A stretch of DNA of 57,022 bases from Burkholderiales bacterium (GTDB lineage: Bacteria > Pseudomonadota > Gammaproteobacteria > Burkholderiales > Burkholderiaceae_C), in the NCBI GenBank assembly GCA_028864885.1, contig JAGWLR010000007.1, forward strand, positions 1 to 57,022. The letters run 5' to 3'. How positions within the stretch are numbered: position 1 is the stretch's first letter; each line of letters opens with the position of its first letter. The notes under the pieces were generated by a model, which made no database searches, was not told where the DNA came from, and saw only the letters and a list, made by a program, of their open reading frames with translations. The position numbers were made by a program, and so were the translations under genes. Positions 21,249 through 31,842 of this stretch are shown in pieces.

Positions 21249-22133
21249 TCACTTCTTGGATGCCGGCGTGCCCGGGCCACGCATGGCACGGAAGAAATCA
21301 CTGCTCGGATCCAGCACCATGACATCTGATTTGCTGTGAAATGTGGACCGGTAGGCTTCAAGGCTACGGTAAAACTGGGCGAATTGGGGATCTTTCCCGA
21401 AGGCTTCGGCGTAGATGGCAGATGCCTTGGCATCCCCCTCGCCCTTCAACTTCTGAGCATCGCGATAAGCCTCGGCCACGATGATTTCACGTTGCCGATC
21501 CGCATCAGCTCGAATTTTCTCACCTTCGGCAGCGCCTTGAGAACGAAGCTCATTGGCCACGCGCTTTCGTTCGGATTCCATTCGACGATAGACCGATTCG
21601 GTGATGTTGGCGGAAAAATCAACACGCTTGATCCGCACATCAACAATTTCAATGCCAAAGGACTTGGCATCGTCTGCCAGGCGACGAATGACGCCCTGCA
21701 TGACCTTCTCGCGCTCCGTCGACAGCACTGCGCCAACGGTACGCTTGGTGACCTCTTCGTTCAGGGCCGCCTGAACAATCGGAATCAAGCGATTTTCAGC
21801 GTTGCGAATGTCCACCCCGTTGTTGCGAATGAATTGGCGTGGCTGGGTGATGCGCCATTTCACCAACCAATCAATGACCAGGCTCTTCTTTTCCGCCGTG
21901 AAGATGGGACGAGACTCAGGACTGTCCAGCGTCTGGATGCGACGATCCAGCATCACGACATTCTGGAAAGGAGCCGGCCACTTGAACTTCAACCCTGGCT
22001 CACTGACGACCTCTTTGATTTCACCTAAGGCGTAGACCACGGCGAACTGGCGCTGGTCAACCACATACATCGTGGATGAGGCGATCAATGCGGCGAGCAA
22101 CAGACCCACCAAGACGGTTCCAATGCGATTCAT
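21249..22133 (-). CDS. hflC: HflC, SPFH-domain subunit of the HflKC complex
   Basis: Membrane-anchored SPFH/band-7 protein that forms a large periplasmic cage with HflK and modulates the FtsH protease. The 294-aa product has an N-terminal signal anchor (VGLLLAALIASSTMYVV), the SPFH domain beginning QFAVVYALGEIKEVV, a long alpha-helical region with VDVRIKRVDFS and ESVYRRMESERKRVANE, and a short C-terminal tail. It follows hflK by 33 bases. Confidence 0.95.
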   Translation of the reverse strand: MNRIGTVLVGLLLAALIASSTMYVVDQRQFAVVYALGEIKEVVSEPGLKFKWPAPFQNVVMLDRRIQTLDSPESRPIFTAEKKSLVIDWLVKWRITQPRQFIRNNGVDIRNAENRLIPIVQAALNEEVTKRTVGAVLSTEREKVMQGVIRRLADDAKSFGIEIVDVRIKRVDFSANITESVYRRMESERKRVANELRSQGAAEGEKIRADADRQREIIVAEAYRDAQKLKGEGDAKASAIYAEAFGKDPQFAQFYRSLEAYRSTFHSKSDVMVLDPSSDFFRAMRGPGTPASKK

Positions 22134-22166
22134 TTCAGGATCCTTACCCGGACTTTGTCTTCTGAA

Positions 22167-23426
22167 TTACCGAACATCCCGCTCACGACTGCGTGCCCCA
22201 TCTCGAGACCTGGCGTCAGAGCCCGTGTTCATCGACGAGGAAGAAGTGGTAGCGGGTGTCGCATCGCCGGAATTACCGCTTGTATTCGAAGGGGCGCTGG
22301 GCGTGGCAGTTGCTCCCCCTGCGGCCTGCAGCACTTTGTCGAGCGGCAGATAAAGCAGGTTTGAGCCCTGCTTGGTATCCACCATCACCTTCGTGACATT
22401 GCTGTAGACCTGCTGCATGGTATCGATATAGAGCCGATCGCGCGTCACGGCAGGAGCCTTTTGGTATTCAGTCAAGACCGACTTGAATCGCTGTGCATCC
22501 CCCTCGGCTTGTGCCACCACACGGGCGCTGTAACCCGCAGCCTCTTCGCGCAAGCGGGCCGCGGTTCCTTGAGCCTTCGGAATCACATCATTGGCGTAAG
22601 CCTGGCCTTCATTCTTGAGCCGCTCGCGGTCAGCACCGGCCTTGAAAGCGTCGTCGAATGCCGCCTGAACTTGTTCAGGGGCCTGCACACTCTGAACGTT
22701 GACGTTGGCAATCAACACCCCAGCTTTCAGGCGATCCAGCTGGGCTTGAATCGACTTCACCAACTCTGAAGCGATGGCATCCCGCTGTTCATACAAAACC
22801 GAATCCATGGTGCTGTTGCCAACGATTTCGCGAACCGCCGATTCGGCTGCCTGCAATACGGCTTCGTCAGAGCTTCGGTTTTCAAACAGATACTGGCGCG
22901 CATCAGAGAGTCGATATTGCACCGTGAAGCGGATGTCGACGATGTTTTCATCGCGCGTCAGCATCGAAGAGTCACGCAGCCCCGTCGCCTGCATCACGGT
23001 GTTGCTCCCGACATCGATCGATCGCAACTGGGTCAGGTTGACAATTTCATGGCTCTGGAAAGGGTAAGGCGCGCGCCATTGAAAACCGGCATCCACGGTG
23101 TGGCTGAACTTGCCGAACGACATCACGACGGCTTGCTGCCCTTCTTGGACGATGAAGAAGCCGCTGCCCAGCCAGACCAGGGCAACCACCCCGACGATGA
23201 TGCCAATACCGACACCGGCACCACGGCCATCAGAGTTGCCGGGCCCCGGCTCGCCGCCCTTACCAGAAAAAATGCTGCTGAGCTTGCGGTTGATATCGCG
23301 CCACAACTCATCCAGGTCAGGCGGACCGTCTGGACGGTTATTGAAAATGCCCAAAGGCTTGGCAAGAACGGCACCGATTCCGGACAAGATCCCTCGGGGT
23401 CGATGGAATGAATCAAATGAATTCAT
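22167..23426 (-). CDS. hflK: HflK, SPFH-domain subunit of the HflKC complex
   Basis: Partner of HflC in the FtsH-associated membrane cage. The 419-aa protein has a cytoplasmic N-terminal stretch rich in Gly and Pro (about residues 1-70), one transmembrane helix (GIIVGVVALVWLGSGFFIV), the SPFH domain (VQEGQQAVVMSFGKF), the helical region with EGDAQRFKSVLTEYQKAP and a Ser/Thr-rich tail ending in Arg/Asp-rich sequence. ATG at 23426 overlaps the hflX stop (ATGA), so the two are translationally coupled. Confidence 0.95.
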   Translation of the reverse strand: MNSFDSFHRPRGILSGIGAVLAKPLGIFNNRPDGPPDLDELWRDINRKLSSIFSGKGGEPGPGNSDGRGAGVGIGIIVGVVALVWLGSGFFIVQEGQQAVVMSFGKFSHTVDAGFQWRAPYPFQSHEIVNLTQLRSIDVGSNTVMQATGLRDSSMLTRDENIVDIRFTVQYRLSDARQYLFENRSSDEAVLQAAESAVREIVGNSTMDSVLYEQRDAIASELVKSIQAQLDRLKAGVLIANVNVQSVQAPEQVQAAFDDAFKAGADRERLKNEGQAYANDVIPKAQGTAARLREEAAGYSARVVAQAEGDAQRFKSVLTEYQKAPAVTRDRLYIDTMQQVYSNVTKVMVDTKQGSNLLYLPLDKVLQAAGGATATPSAPSNTSGNSGDATPATTSSSSMNTGSDARSRDGARSRERDVR

Positions 23427-24715
23427 GGTCGAGTTCTGGCAGATGTGGAGTCGGGGGAATCGGACGCAAGCCAACGCACGTCCGATTGCTCATTTTGCCT
23501 TTCGGCGTCCAATTCAGTGCGAGAGTGAAGAATTTCCTCACCCAATAAACCCTCAGTGACCGCTTTCGCGAGGATGTCACGCAACACATCCAGGCCAGTT
23601 CCGGTCAATGCGCTGGCAAAGACCCGGTTACAGCGATACCCGTTGGGCAATTCAAACATGTCTCGTGCGTGATGAGGCCGCTGGTGTTCATCGAGCGCAT
23701 CGCACTTGTTGAACACCAAAACCTGCGGAATCTGGGCCGCACCAATGCTTTCAAGAACGCGCAAGACTTCATGGATCTGTTCCAGCAACACGGGGCTGGA
23801 TGCATCGACAACGTGCAGCAGCACATCGGCGTCAGCGGCCTCTTGCAAAGTGGCCTCAAAGGACTCTACAAGGGTGTGCGGCAGATCCCGAATGAAACCC
23901 ACGGTATCGGACAAGGTCACACTTCGCCCTGCCTCAGACAGGTATAGCTGCCGTGTGGTGGTGTCCAAAGTCGCGAACAACTGATCCGCTGCGTAGGTTC
24001 CCGCCTTGGTCAGGGCATTGAATAGAGTGGACTTGCCGGCGTTGGTGTAACCGACCAGCGATACCCGGAACGTGCCTGTGCGCTCTCGCGATCGACGTTG
24101 GGTGCCACGCTGACGTTTGACCCTGGCCAGCCGCTCCTTGAGCGACTTGATCTTCTGGTCGATCATGCGACGATCCAACTCGATCTGAGTTTCACCTGGG
24201 CCACCCCGATGACCGACGCCGCCGCGCTGACGCTCAAGGTGGCTCCAGCGTCGAACCAAACGGGTCGAGAGGTATTCCAGGCGCGCCAACTCGACCTGGA
24301 GTTTGCCTTCGTGACTACGTGCTCTGGCCCCGAAAATTTCGAGGATCAAGCCCGTTCGGTCCAAGACCTCAACGCCCAGATGCCGCTCCAGGTTGCGCTG
24401 CTGCGCGGGAGAGAGGGCTTGGTCGAAAATCACGCCGTCTGCCTGGTAGAGGCTGATCAGATCCTTGATCTCATCAGCTTTGCCGGAACCAACAAAAAAA
24501 GCTGCATCAGGAGCACGGCGCTTGGCCGTGATCTTGGCAACAGGCGTGTCTCCGGCTGATTCGGCCAACAATGCCAACTCGTCTAGCGTTGGATCGAAGG
24601 ACGAACCGGGACCAAAATCAACCCCGACCAGAACGACTCGGGGCTCTTGACGTATGTTCAGCTCAGGCCTCGGGGGATTCGTTGGCGTGGAAATTGACTG
24701 CTCGACCAGGGACAA
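23423..24715 (-). CDS. hflX: GTPase HflX
   Basis: Ribosome-associated GTPase that splits stalled or damaged 70S particles, notably under heat stress. Residues 1-200 form the HflX N-terminal domain ([26 protein letters not shown]), then a G domain with the P-loop [25 protein letters not shown] and FNKCD. Length is 430 aa from a TTG start at 24715, which overlaps hfq by 53 bases. No ATG or GTG occurs between the hfq stop and the conserved VVLVGVDFG, so the start is either this TTG or a weaker codon and the first 25 residues are uncertain. Confidence 0.92.
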   Translation of the reverse strand: MSLVEQSISTPTNPPRPELNIRQEPRVVLVGVDFGPGSSFDPTLDELALLAESAGDTPVAKITAKRRAPDAAFFVGSGKADEIKDLISLYQADGVIFDQALSPAQQRNLERHLGVEVLDRTGLILEIFGARARSHEGKLQVELARLEYLSTRLVRRWSHLERQRGGVGHRGGPGETQIELDRRMIDQKIKSLKERLARVKRQRGTQRRSRERTGTFRVSLVGYTNAGKSTLFNALTKAGTYAADQLFATLDTTTRQLYLSEAGRSVTLSDTVGFIRDLPHTLVESFEATLQEAADADVLLHVVDASSPVLLEQIHEVLRVLESIGAAQIPQVLVFNKCDALDEHQRPHHARDMFELPNGYRCNRVFASALTGTGLDVLRDILAKAVTEGLLGEEILHSRTELDAERQNEQSDVRWLASDSPDSTSARTRP

Positions 24716-24902
24716 CCGTCGAGATGGCGTGCTTGTAGACCATCTGTGTCACGGTGTTTCGCAAGAGGACCACATACTGATCGAAGGACTCGATGTGCCC
24801 TTGCAATTTGATGCCGTTGACGAGATAGATCGAAACGGGGACGTGCTCGCGGCGCAGCAGGTTCAGGAACGGGTCTTGTAGAAGTTGCCCTTTATTACTC
24901 AC
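24663..24902 (-). CDS. hfq: RNA chaperone Hfq
   Basis: Hexameric Sm-like protein that pairs small RNAs with mRNAs. The 79-aa product starts at GTG ([18 protein letters not shown]), with GGAG seven bases upstream. Sm1 ([20 protein letters not shown]) and Sm2 ([10 protein letters not shown], with the usual YKHA in the proximal RNA-binding pore) are intact. The C-terminal tail is short (about 10 residues), as in many betaproteobacteria. It stands between der and hflX in the standard order. Confidence 0.97.
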   Translation of the reverse strand: MSNKGQLLQDPFLNLLRREHVPVSIYLVNGIKLQGHIESFDQYVVLLRNTVTQMVYKHAISTVVPGRAVNFHANESPEA

Positions 24903-24990
24903 GATATGCTCCGTGTTAGAAAAGTTTTCGGATACCGGACATTAACACACCCACGAAAGTTCCGCCGGCCGGAGGGGAACGTTCGGGATC

Positions 24991-26334
24991 TTATTCTTTC
25001 TCAGAAAACGGGTTCTGAGACGATTTCATTTCAATCCGCAACGGCGTTCCGTTGAGCTTGAAATGCTCTCTGAAGCGCCCTTCCAGATATCGTTTGTACG
25101 CAGAGGTGACGTGCTCCAGCGAGTTGCCGTGAATCACAATCACAGGTGGGTTTTGCCCGCCTTGGTGAGCGTAGCGAAGTTTGGGGCGGAATGCGCCAGC
25201 CCGTTTGGGCTGCTGGAACTGCACAGCCTCTTGCAACAGGCGTGTCAGCACCGGGGTCGGCATTTTGCGGCATGCGGCCAACCACGCATCACCAATGGCC
25301 TTCCACAAAGGGCCGATGCCCTGCCGCTTGATTGCAGAAATGTGCAGCAAGGGCGCGAACTTCAAGAATGCCAGACGCTGATCAATGGACCGCTGGAGCA
25401 TCTCTCTTTGGTAGCTGTCCACCGCATCCCATTTGTTCACCGCAATCACCACAGCACGGCCAGATTCGAGAATGTAGCCAGCGATGTGCGCATCTTGATC
25501 GGTCACACCCTGAGTCGCGTCCAGCAGCAGCAAGACCACATTCGCATCTGAAATGGCTTGAAGCGTCTTGACCACCGAGAATTTCTCAATGGCCTCGAAA
25601 ACCTTACCTTTGCGCCGCAAACCGGCCGTGTCGATCAACTCGAACTTCTGACCATTGCGCTCGAAAGGAACGGTGATGGCATCACGCGTGGTACCAGGCA
25701 TGTCAAAGGCGACCAAGCGCTCTTCACCCAGCCAGGTGTTGATGAGAGTTGATTTGCCGACGTTTGGGCGTCCTGCCACAGCCAGACGGATGGGCTTGGC
25801 CTCATCGAGATCGGCGATCTCCTCTTCGTCTTCATCCTCGGGGAAAAAACCCTCGAGGGCGCTGTCGATCAGGCTGCGGACGCCCTGCCCGTGGGCAGCG
25901 GACAGCGGTACAGGCTCGCCCAAGCCGAGTTCATAAAACTCTGCGAGCTGTACCCCTTGCGTCATCCCCTCAGCCTTATTGGCCGCCAGCAGGACCTTCT
26001 TGTTGGCCGTGCGGAGATAGTTGGCGATATCGTGGTCTTGGGCAGACAAGCCCGAGCGCGCATCGACGACAAAGATGACCGCATCAGACTCAGCAACGGC
26101 CTGGCGTGTCTGCTTGGCCATCTCTTTGAAGATGCCCGACGCACAATCAGGTTCGAACCCGCCCGTGTCAATGGCGATGAATTCGCGCCCGCCAGCGCGC
26201 CCTTCGCCATAGTGGCGATCTCGAGTCAAGCCAGCGTAATCTGCCACGATGGCATCGCGGCTCTTGGTCAATCGGTTGAACAATGTCGACTTGCCGACAT
26301 TGGGCCGACCAACCAGTGCAATGACAGGTTTCAT
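24991..26334 (-). CDS. der: Ribosome biogenesis GTPase Der (EngA)
   Basis: Tandem-G-domain GTPase required for 50S assembly. The 447-aa protein has the first P-loop [14 protein letters not shown] near residue 9, the second [15 protein letters not shown] near residue 186 after an acidic linker (EDEDEEE), switch motifs DTGGFE and [10 protein letters not shown], and a C-terminal KH-like domain (GTPLRIEMK). ATG at 26334 is used rather than a TTG two codons earlier. It lies 11 bases after bamB. Confidence 0.97.
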   Translation of the reverse strand: MKPVIALVGRPNVGKSTLFNRLTKSRDAIVADYAGLTRDRHYGEGRAGGREFIAIDTGGFEPDCASGIFKEMAKQTRQAVAESDAVIFVVDARSGLSAQDHDIANYLRTANKKVLLAANKAEGMTQGVQLAEFYELGLGEPVPLSAAHGQGVRSLIDSALEGFFPEDEDEEEIADLDEAKPIRLAVAGRPNVGKSTLINTWLGEERLVAFDMPGTTRDAITVPFERNGQKFELIDTAGLRRKGKVFEAIEKFSVVKTLQAISDANVVLLLLDATQGVTDQDAHIAGYILESGRAVVIAVNKWDAVDSYQREMLQRSIDQRLAFLKFAPLLHISAIKRQGIGPLWKAIGDAWLAACRKMPTPVLTRLLQEAVQFQQPKRAGAFRPKLRYAHQGGQNPPVIVIHGNSLEHVTSAYKRYLEGRFREHFKLNGTPLRIEMKSSQNPFSEKE

Positions 26335-26345
26335 GAACAATCTAT

Positions 26346-27467
26346 TCAGTTGAGGCGCAGGGCGTACACCGTGCCACGACGCGTCTGCGCCAGCAAAACC
26401 CCGTTTTTCACCACCGGAGACACCTGGAGCGGTCCGTCGAGAGAGTAGCGGCCGACGGTATGCCCATCGTCCAATGCCAGCAGGTGCAAATAGCCTTCGT
26501 AGTCGACTGCTGCAACATAGTCACCCCAGATGGCGACCCCGCTCAAACCGCGGTGGGTGAATCGATCGACACGCCAAAGTACGTCGCCATTGGATTCCTT
26601 CCAGGCACTGATTCGATCAGAGCTGTCGGCGCCCACCACGACTTGACCATTCGCCGCAATCGATTTCGTCCCGGCCTGAGGACGGGTCCAGCGCAACGTA
26701 CCAGCTGACGCGTTCACACAGCCGACGGACAGTTGGAACGAACGCACGCAAATATCCCCTTCCGCTCGAGCAGGTGGGCCGATCAAGTCAGCCAGGCGTT
26801 CCACTTCGTTGGAACCTCTAGGGGTCCCCATCGAAACCTCGAAACGAGGCGCGCCTTTGAGCGGATCCAACCCCACCAACCGCGCGCCCTGACCCACCAG
26901 CAACGTGTCGCCAAAACTGGTCAAAACACTGGGGACAGCCAAAGCCAGAGACTCACCGCCGGCGCGTTGATACACCCACAGCCATCGTCCGTCGAGCGCA
27001 TCGTAGGCCCGAACACTGCGGTCAACCGCCTGAACAAACACTCGCTCACCTGCTACGAAGGGCGGAGAGGCCACACGACCTGGTTGGCGATCTCGCCAGC
27101 GCTCTTTACCGTTTTCGTAAACGACAAGTTCATTCTGCGCGGTGACAACGGCAGTAAAGCGACCGTCGCTGCCGACCAGCGCTGACAGCTTGCTGCCCAC
27201 ATCAATTTTCCAACGCTTGGCGCCAGAGTGAAGATCGAAAGCGGCGATCTCCCCATCGCTGCCCCCCGCCACCACGGTGTCATCGGTCACAGCCAATTCG
27301 GCAGGGTGATCCAGAGAATCGACCCTGGCTGACCACAACTCGGAAACCGTTTTGGTGGGCGTGAAGGATTCAAGCGGAGCAGGCTTGGGCTTGGATGAGC
27401 CACATGCGGACAGCACAACGAGCAGAGCAGTTGCTGCGGCGACACTCGCCCATCGCTTCATGGTCAT
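26346..27467 (-). CDS. bamB: Outer membrane assembly lipoprotein BamB
   Basis: Lipoprotein of the BAM complex that binds BamA POTRA domains and aids barrel assembly. The 373-aa precursor has a lipoprotein signal ([16 protein letters not shown]) with the lipobox LSAC, then PQQ-like beta-propeller repeats with recurring W and G patterns ([34 protein letters not shown]). Starts at 27467 or 27461 differ by two residues and neither has a clear Shine-Dalgarno. It lies between yfgM and der, the conserved order. Confidence 0.94.
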   Translation of the reverse strand: MTMKRWASVAAATALLVVLSACGSSKPKPAPLESFTPTKTVSELWSARVDSLDHPAELAVTDDTVVAGGSDGEIAAFDLHSGAKRWKIDVGSKLSALVGSDGRFTAVVTAQNELVVYENGKERWRDRQPGRVASPPFVAGERVFVQAVDRSVRAYDALDGRWLWVYQRAGGESLALAVPSVLTSFGDTLLVGQGARLVGLDPLKGAPRFEVSMGTPRGSNEVERLADLIGPPARAEGDICVRSFQLSVGCVNASAGTLRWTRPQAGTKSIAANGQVVVGADSSDRISAWKESNGDVLWRVDRFTHRGLSGVAIWGDYVAAVDYEGYLHLLALDDGHTVGRYSLDGPLQVSPVVKNGVLLAQTRRGTVYALRLN

Positions 27468-27536
27468 TGGATTCTGGCGCGTTTGATCTGAATAAGGCTG
27501 CATGGGCAAGGCCAACAAAGGGTGTCGATGAGAGAT

Positions 27537-28205
27537 TTACTGCGCCGCACTGGCTGCAGCCGATGCAACCGGCGCGTGCCCCAGGGCCACGAGCTTTCCT
27601 TCAACAAAGCGGCGGTAATCCACAGCAGGGTCCATCTGCTTCCAGGCCTTTTGATAGGCATCTACCGCCTGATCTTTTTTGCCTTGGGCCATGTAAATGT
27701 CGCCGCGGCGGTCATTGGCCAAGCCCTGGAATTCTTCAGGCAAGTCCGCGCTCAAGGTCTTGAGTGCATCGTCGTATTGTTTCGCATCCATCTGGACGCC
27801 AGCCAATCGCAAACGCCCAATGGCAACCAGGTCTTTGTTGCTGCCTTTGTCAATCACCCACTGCAAAGCAACTTTGGCTTGCGCAGCGTCTTGGTGATCA
27901 GAAGCCACCTTGGCCGCCATCAGTGCACCTTGTTGCGCAAAGGTGGTGCCCCCAAAGTCTTTGCTCAAATCACCAAAAGACTGGGCCACCTTTTTGGCGT
28001 CACCGAGCGAAGCGGCTTTGTCCAGCTCTTCGAACAGGCCAGCCGCTTTGGCAGCTTGTTGGTTCTGCCACCAGTTGTAGCCGTTCCAGCCGGCAAAACC
28101 GGACAGGACGATCAACAGCAACCATGTGATCAAGTTGCCGTACTGCGTCCAAAACTGCTTGACCTGCTCAAGCTGTTCTTGTTGTTCGAGGTCGTAAGTA
28201 GCCAT
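27537..28205 (-). CDS. yfgM: YfgM-like TPR membrane protein
   Basis: Single-span inner-membrane protein of 222 aa: a short cytoplasmic N-terminus rich in Glu and Gln, one transmembrane helix at about residues 27-46 (WLLLIVLSGFAGWNGY), and a periplasmic TPR-like domain with Ala-rich repeats. Enterobacterial YfgM (DUF2133) associates with the SecYEG translocon and the PpiD chaperone and modulates envelope stress signalling. Placement between hisS and bamB is the conserved one. An Ala/Ser-rich tail ends the protein. Confidence 0.88.
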   Translation of the reverse strand: MATYDLEQQEQLEQVKQFWTQYGNLITWLLLIVLSGFAGWNGYNWWQNQQAAKAAGLFEELDKAASLGDAKKVAQSFGDLSKDFGGTTFAQQGALMAAKVASDHQDAAQAKVALQWVIDKGSNKDLVAIGRLRLAGVQMDAKQYDDALKTLSADLPEEFQGLANDRRGDIYMAQGKKDQAVDAYQKAWKQMDPAVDYRRFVEGKLVALGHAPVASAAASAAQ

Positions 28206-28234
28206 GAAGAATCCGCCTGATGATGAAACTCAGA

Positions 28235-29539
28235 TTATGACCGCCGATAGGCCTTCAATTCGTCCGCCCAGGAAGCAACGTCGGCAATGGGTCGTGCCGT
28301 TTGCTGTCCACCTTCGCCGCGCAAGGGCTTGACAGAAACTTGACCTGCAGCGACTTCGTCCGGGCCGAACACGAGCGCATACTGCGCGCCACTGGCATCG
28401 GCCTTTTTGAACTGTGACTTGGGACTCGCGGGGCCGTCTTTTCCGGCCGGGTTGAGCTGCACGTGGACCCCTCTGTCACGCAACCCTTCGACGGTGGCCA
28501 GTACCGCAGCAAGTGGCGCCCCCGCCATCACCACAGCAAAGGCATCGGGTGCCGCAGAGGGTGGCTCAATACCCAACTCTTGCAGGAGCAGCAGCAGCCG
28601 CTCCATTCCGAGACCCCACCCTACCGCCGGAGCAGACTTGCCACCGAGTTGCTCAATGAGGCCGTCATAGCGGCCCCCGCCACACACGGTGCCTTGAGCA
28701 CCCAAACGATCAGTCACCCACTCAAAAACGGTCAGATTGTAGTAATCCATACCCCGAACCAAACGGGTGTTCACCTCATACGGAATCCCCACAGCATCGA
28801 GCACCGAGCGGACCGCATCAAAGTGCGCCAACGACTCCTCGCCCAAAAAGTCCATCAATTTGGGAGCTGATTCCACGACCGGCTGCATTGCCGGGTTCTT
28901 GGTGTCAAGGATGCGCAATGGGTTGCTATGAAGACGTCGACGAGCATCGTCATCCAGCAAATCTTGATGTGATTCAAAATGCTGGACCAAGGCTTGACGG
29001 TGCGCCAGCCGCTCTTGAGGCTGACCCAAACTATTCAATTGCAGACGAACGTCGGACCCGATCTGAATCCCCAGATCTTTCCACAACGCAGCAACCATCA
29101 AGATCAATTCGGCATCGACGTCCGGACCGTGAAACCCCATGGCTTCGGCACCCACTTGGTGGAACTGGCGATAACGCCCCTTTTGAGGCCGTTCGTGCCG
29201 AAACATCGGGCCGATGTAGTACAGCCTTTTTCCACCTTCGTACAGAAACGTGTGCTCGTTGATGGCACGGACCACACCTGCCGTCCCCTCTGGGCGCAGA
29301 GTCAATTTGTCGCCATTGAGGGAGTCCTCAAAGGAATACATTTCCTTCTCGACAATGTCCGTGACTTCGCCCAAGCCACGGACAAACAAGTCCGTCGGCT
29401 CGACAATTGGCGTGCGCACGTTTTGATAGCCGTAACGCGCCATCAAAGCGCGCACCTTGCTTTCCAGCCACTCCCACCGCGCCGACTCGGGCGGCAGGAT
29501 GTCGTTCATGCCTTTGATGGCTTTGAGTTGTTCTGCCAT
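28235..29539 (-). CDS. hisS: Histidyl-tRNA synthetase
   Basis: Class II synthetase charging tRNA-His. The 434-aa protein carries motif 1 ([10 protein letters not shown] and the following helix), motif 2 ([19 protein letters not shown]), the histidine motifs [15 protein letters not shown] and CGGGRYDGL, and motif 3 ([13 protein letters not shown]), then an anticodon-binding domain. ATG at 29539 gives [14 protein letters not shown]. It is distinct from the non-catalytic paralogue hisZ at 19744-20928. Confidence 0.97.
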   Translation of the reverse strand: MAEQLKAIKGMNDILPPESARWEWLESKVRALMARYGYQNVRTPIVEPTDLFVRGLGEVTDIVEKEMYSFEDSLNGDKLTLRPEGTAGVVRAINEHTFLYEGGKRLYYIGPMFRHERPQKGRYRQFHQVGAEAMGFHGPDVDAELILMVAALWKDLGIQIGSDVRLQLNSLGQPQERLAHRQALVQHFESHQDLLDDDARRRLHSNPLRILDTKNPAMQPVVESAPKLMDFLGEESLAHFDAVRSVLDAVGIPYEVNTRLVRGMDYYNLTVFEWVTDRLGAQGTVCGGGRYDGLIEQLGGKSAPAVGWGLGMERLLLLLQELGIEPPSAAPDAFAVVMAGAPLAAVLATVEGLRDRGVHVQLNPAGKDGPASPKSQFKKADASGAQYALVFGPDEVAAGQVSVKPLRGEGGQQTARPIADVASWADELKAYRRS

Positions 29540-29572
29540 ATGTGAAACTGAGAATCGATTCAGGCACCCGCG

Positions 29573-30829
29573 TCAGCCGAAGCGACGAACGATGTAGTCC
29601 TGAACAATTTGTTGAAATTCTTCTGCGATGCGCTCGCCTCGCAAAGTCATGGCCTTTTCACCATCGATGAAGACGGGAGCCGCGGGCGATTCCCCCGTGC
29701 CAGGCAAACTGATGCCAATATCGGCATGCTTGCTTTCTCCTGGGCCATTGACAATGCAACCCATGACCGCCAACTTGAGCTTCTCAACCCCGGGATATTG
29801 TTGACGCCACACAGGCATTTGGGCGCGCAAGAAATCGTCGATTTGCTTGGCAAGCTCTTGGAAGACGGTGCTGGTGGTCCGGCCACATCCTGGACAAGCC
29901 GTCACGCTGGGAACAAACGAGCGCAGACCGAGGGCCTGCAATATTTCGAGCGCCACCACCACTTCTTGCGTTCGCGCCTCGCCGGGTTGCGGGGTCAAAG
30001 ACACGCGAATGGTGTCGCCAATGCCCTCTTGCAACAGAATCGACAGCGCCGCGGCAGACGCCACCGTGCCTTTGGTTCCCATTCCTGCTTCGGTGAGGCC
30101 CAAATGCAAGGGGTAATCGCATCGTTCGGCCAAACCCCGGTAAACGCTGATGAGATCCTGCACCCCGCTGACCTTGCACGACAGGATGATCTGTTCGGGC
30201 GCCATCCCCCATCCCTGCGCAGCCTGGGCCGATTGCAGAGCCGAATTGATCAACGCCTGATACATCACATGCTGTGCATCCCAGGGCTGAGCACGCTTGC
30301 CGTTCTCATCCATCAGGGACGCCAACAACTCCTGATCCAGGCTGCCCCAATTCACCCCAATGCGAACCGGCTTGTCGAACTTCAAAGCCGCTTCGATCAT
30401 CTGCGCAAATTGCTTGTCTTTTTTCTCACCTTTACCGACATTGCCCGGGTTGATTCGATACTTGGACAGCGCTTCGGCACAACTGGGAAAATCCGTCAGC
30501 AGTTTGTGCCCGTTGTAGTGGAAGTCGCCCACCAAAGGGACATCAATGCCCATCCGATCCAGTTGCTCGCGGATATAGGGCACGGCTTGAGCCGCTTCTG
30601 GGGTATTGACGGTAATCCGAACCATTTCAGATCCTGCTACAGCCAACTCTTTGACCTGAATCGCCGTTCCAAGCGCATCAACCGTGTCGGTGTTGGTCAT
30701 CGACTGAACCCGCACAGGCGCGTCGCCGCCGATGGTCACGACCCGGCTGCCCCAAACCACACGAGCTTGACGGGATCGGCGAGCCTTGGGTGCCGCAATC
30801 GGAATCAGCGAATCATTCAAATTTGTCAT
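29573..30829 (-). CDS. ispG: 4-hydroxy-3-methylbut-2-enyl diphosphate synthase (IspG)
   Basis: Iron-sulfur enzyme (GcpE family) of the non-mevalonate isoprenoid pathway, reducing MEcPP to HMBPP. The 418-aa protein has a TIM-barrel N-terminal domain ([18 protein letters not shown]) and a 4Fe-4S domain with the ligand motifs [10 protein letters not shown] and [11 protein letters not shown]. An extra region between about 240 and 340 is typical of the longer proteobacterial form. It overlaps the rodZ stop (ATGA). Together with dxr it shows the pathway in use. Confidence 0.96.
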   Translation of the reverse strand: MTNLNDSLIPIAAPKARRSRQARVVWGSRVVTIGGDAPVRVQSMTNTDTVDALGTAIQVKELAVAGSEMVRITVNTPEAAQAVPYIREQLDRMGIDVPLVGDFHYNGHKLLTDFPSCAEALSKYRINPGNVGKGEKKDKQFAQMIEAALKFDKPVRIGVNWGSLDQELLASLMDENGKRAQPWDAQHVMYQALINSALQSAQAAQGWGMAPEQIILSCKVSGVQDLISVYRGLAERCDYPLHLGLTEAGMGTKGTVASAAALSILLQEGIGDTIRVSLTPQPGEARTQEVVVALEILQALGLRSFVPSVTACPGCGRTTSTVFQELAKQIDDFLRAQMPVWRQQYPGVEKLKLAVMGCIVNGPGESKHADIGISLPGTGESPAAPVFIDGEKAMTLRGERIAEEFQQIVQDYIVRRFG

Positions 30830-31842
30830 TTCAATTCAATACGAGCGACGTTCTGACGCGCCACAGCAGCCAAGTCTACCGGGTGACCATTGAATTCAAC
30901 GGCCAGTGCGGGCACATTGCCAACGTGGACTTTCAAGGGTGGAACTCCCTGAATCTCAGTGGTCTCGCCTGCGGCCAATTGACGAGAGATCAGTTTCTGC
31001 CCATTGCCATCCAGGATTTCAACCCAGGACGGCCCCTTGGCGGCCATTCGCAGCTTGACCGCGGAACCCGAAGCTGACAACACCTGCTTGCCAGAGGGAA
31101 TAGACGCTGGGCTCTGAGACATGCTGGCGGACACCACGACTGGAGCAGACGCTTTAACCGGGCTGACTGTTGCGGCACTGGCCGTCACCGCTGAGGACGA
31201 GGCCGGTGTCGATGCCGCGCTAGCCGACGCGACCAACTCATTGACAGCAGGCTCGACAACCGGACTCACCACCGCAGAGGAAGCGGACGCCGACGGAGCC
31301 GCCACCACGGGGGCAACACTGCTGGGCGGCGAAGATGATGGCAAAACCACTGAAGTGGCAGGACGGTCGCGGTGCGGAAGAAGTGCATCCCAATCCATGT
31401 GCTCAGGCATCAGGTAGATGCCCCCTGCGGCCACCAGCAATATCACTGGGGCGATCAAGGAAGGCGGAATCTTGGGCATGCGCAACTTCAGAGCCGGAGA
31501 ACGCTCGAAAGTCAGGCCCGTGTGGCTGAAATCCTTGAACGGTTGATTCAAGGGCGGCTTGTCTGAGCCCAAAGGAACTGCGACCGCTGCAGGCATGAGC
31601 GACAACACCGGTGCGGCCTCGATTTTGAGGGCACGACATACCGTCATGGCCAATGCGCGATTGAAATTGGCATCGGGCATCGACACCCAGTCGTTGCGCT
31701 CCAATGCCTGCAATTTGCTGACAGGGACTTTGATGGTGGCTGCCAGGTAGTCGATTGACATCCCTCGCTCTTCGCGAGCCTTCTGCAAAAGCCCCCCCGC
31801 CCCGCCATTTGGCGCCGAAGAGACAGATTCCAAATCACTCAT
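30826..31842 (-). CDS. rodZ: RodZ-like helix-turn-helix cytoskeletal protein
   Basis: Bitopic protein linking MreB filaments to the cell-wall elongation machinery. The 338-aa product has a cytoplasmic HTH_25 domain (about residues 18-75: [20 protein letters not shown]), a transmembrane helix (about 128-146), a long Ser/Ala/Pro/Val-rich periplasmic linker (about 160-265) and a C-terminal DUF4115-type domain ([17 protein letters not shown]). ATG at 31842 overlaps the pilW stop by 8 bases. Order pilW-rodZ-ispG is conserved in proteobacteria. The low-complexity linker is unusually long relative to the domains. Confidence 0.9.
   Translation of the reverse strand: MSDLESVSSAPNGGAGGLLQKAREERGMSIDYLAATIKVPVSKLQALERNDWVSMPDANFNRALAMTVCRALKIEAAPVLSLMPAAVAVPLGSDKPPLNQPFKDFSHTGLTFERSPALKLRMPKIPPSLIAPVILLVAAGGIYLMPEHMDWDALLPHRDRPATSVVLPSSSPPSSVAPVVAAPSASASSAVVSPVVEPAVNELVASASAASTPASSSAVTASAATVSPVKASAPVVVSASMSQSPASIPSGKQVLSASGSAVKLRMAAKGPSWVEILDGNGQKLISRQLAAGETTEIQGVPPLKVHVGNVPALAVEFNGHPVDLAAVARQNVARIELK

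Noticed and set aside
24959-24980. GTTCC ... CCGGCCGG ... GGAAC dyad between der and hfq
   Set aside because: Arms are interrupted by unpaired bases and no T-run follows on the minus strand, so I do not call it a terminator.
29609-30856. A 415-codon plus-strand frame opposite ispG
   Set aside because: It lies wholly antisense to the clear IspG reading frame; long antisense frames are common in GC-rich genes. The protein shows no domain pattern.
31000-31340. Possible frameshift or contamination in the Ser/Ala/Pro-rich part of rodZ
   Set aside because: The frame is continuous and the low-complexity linker is a normal feature of RodZ proteins.
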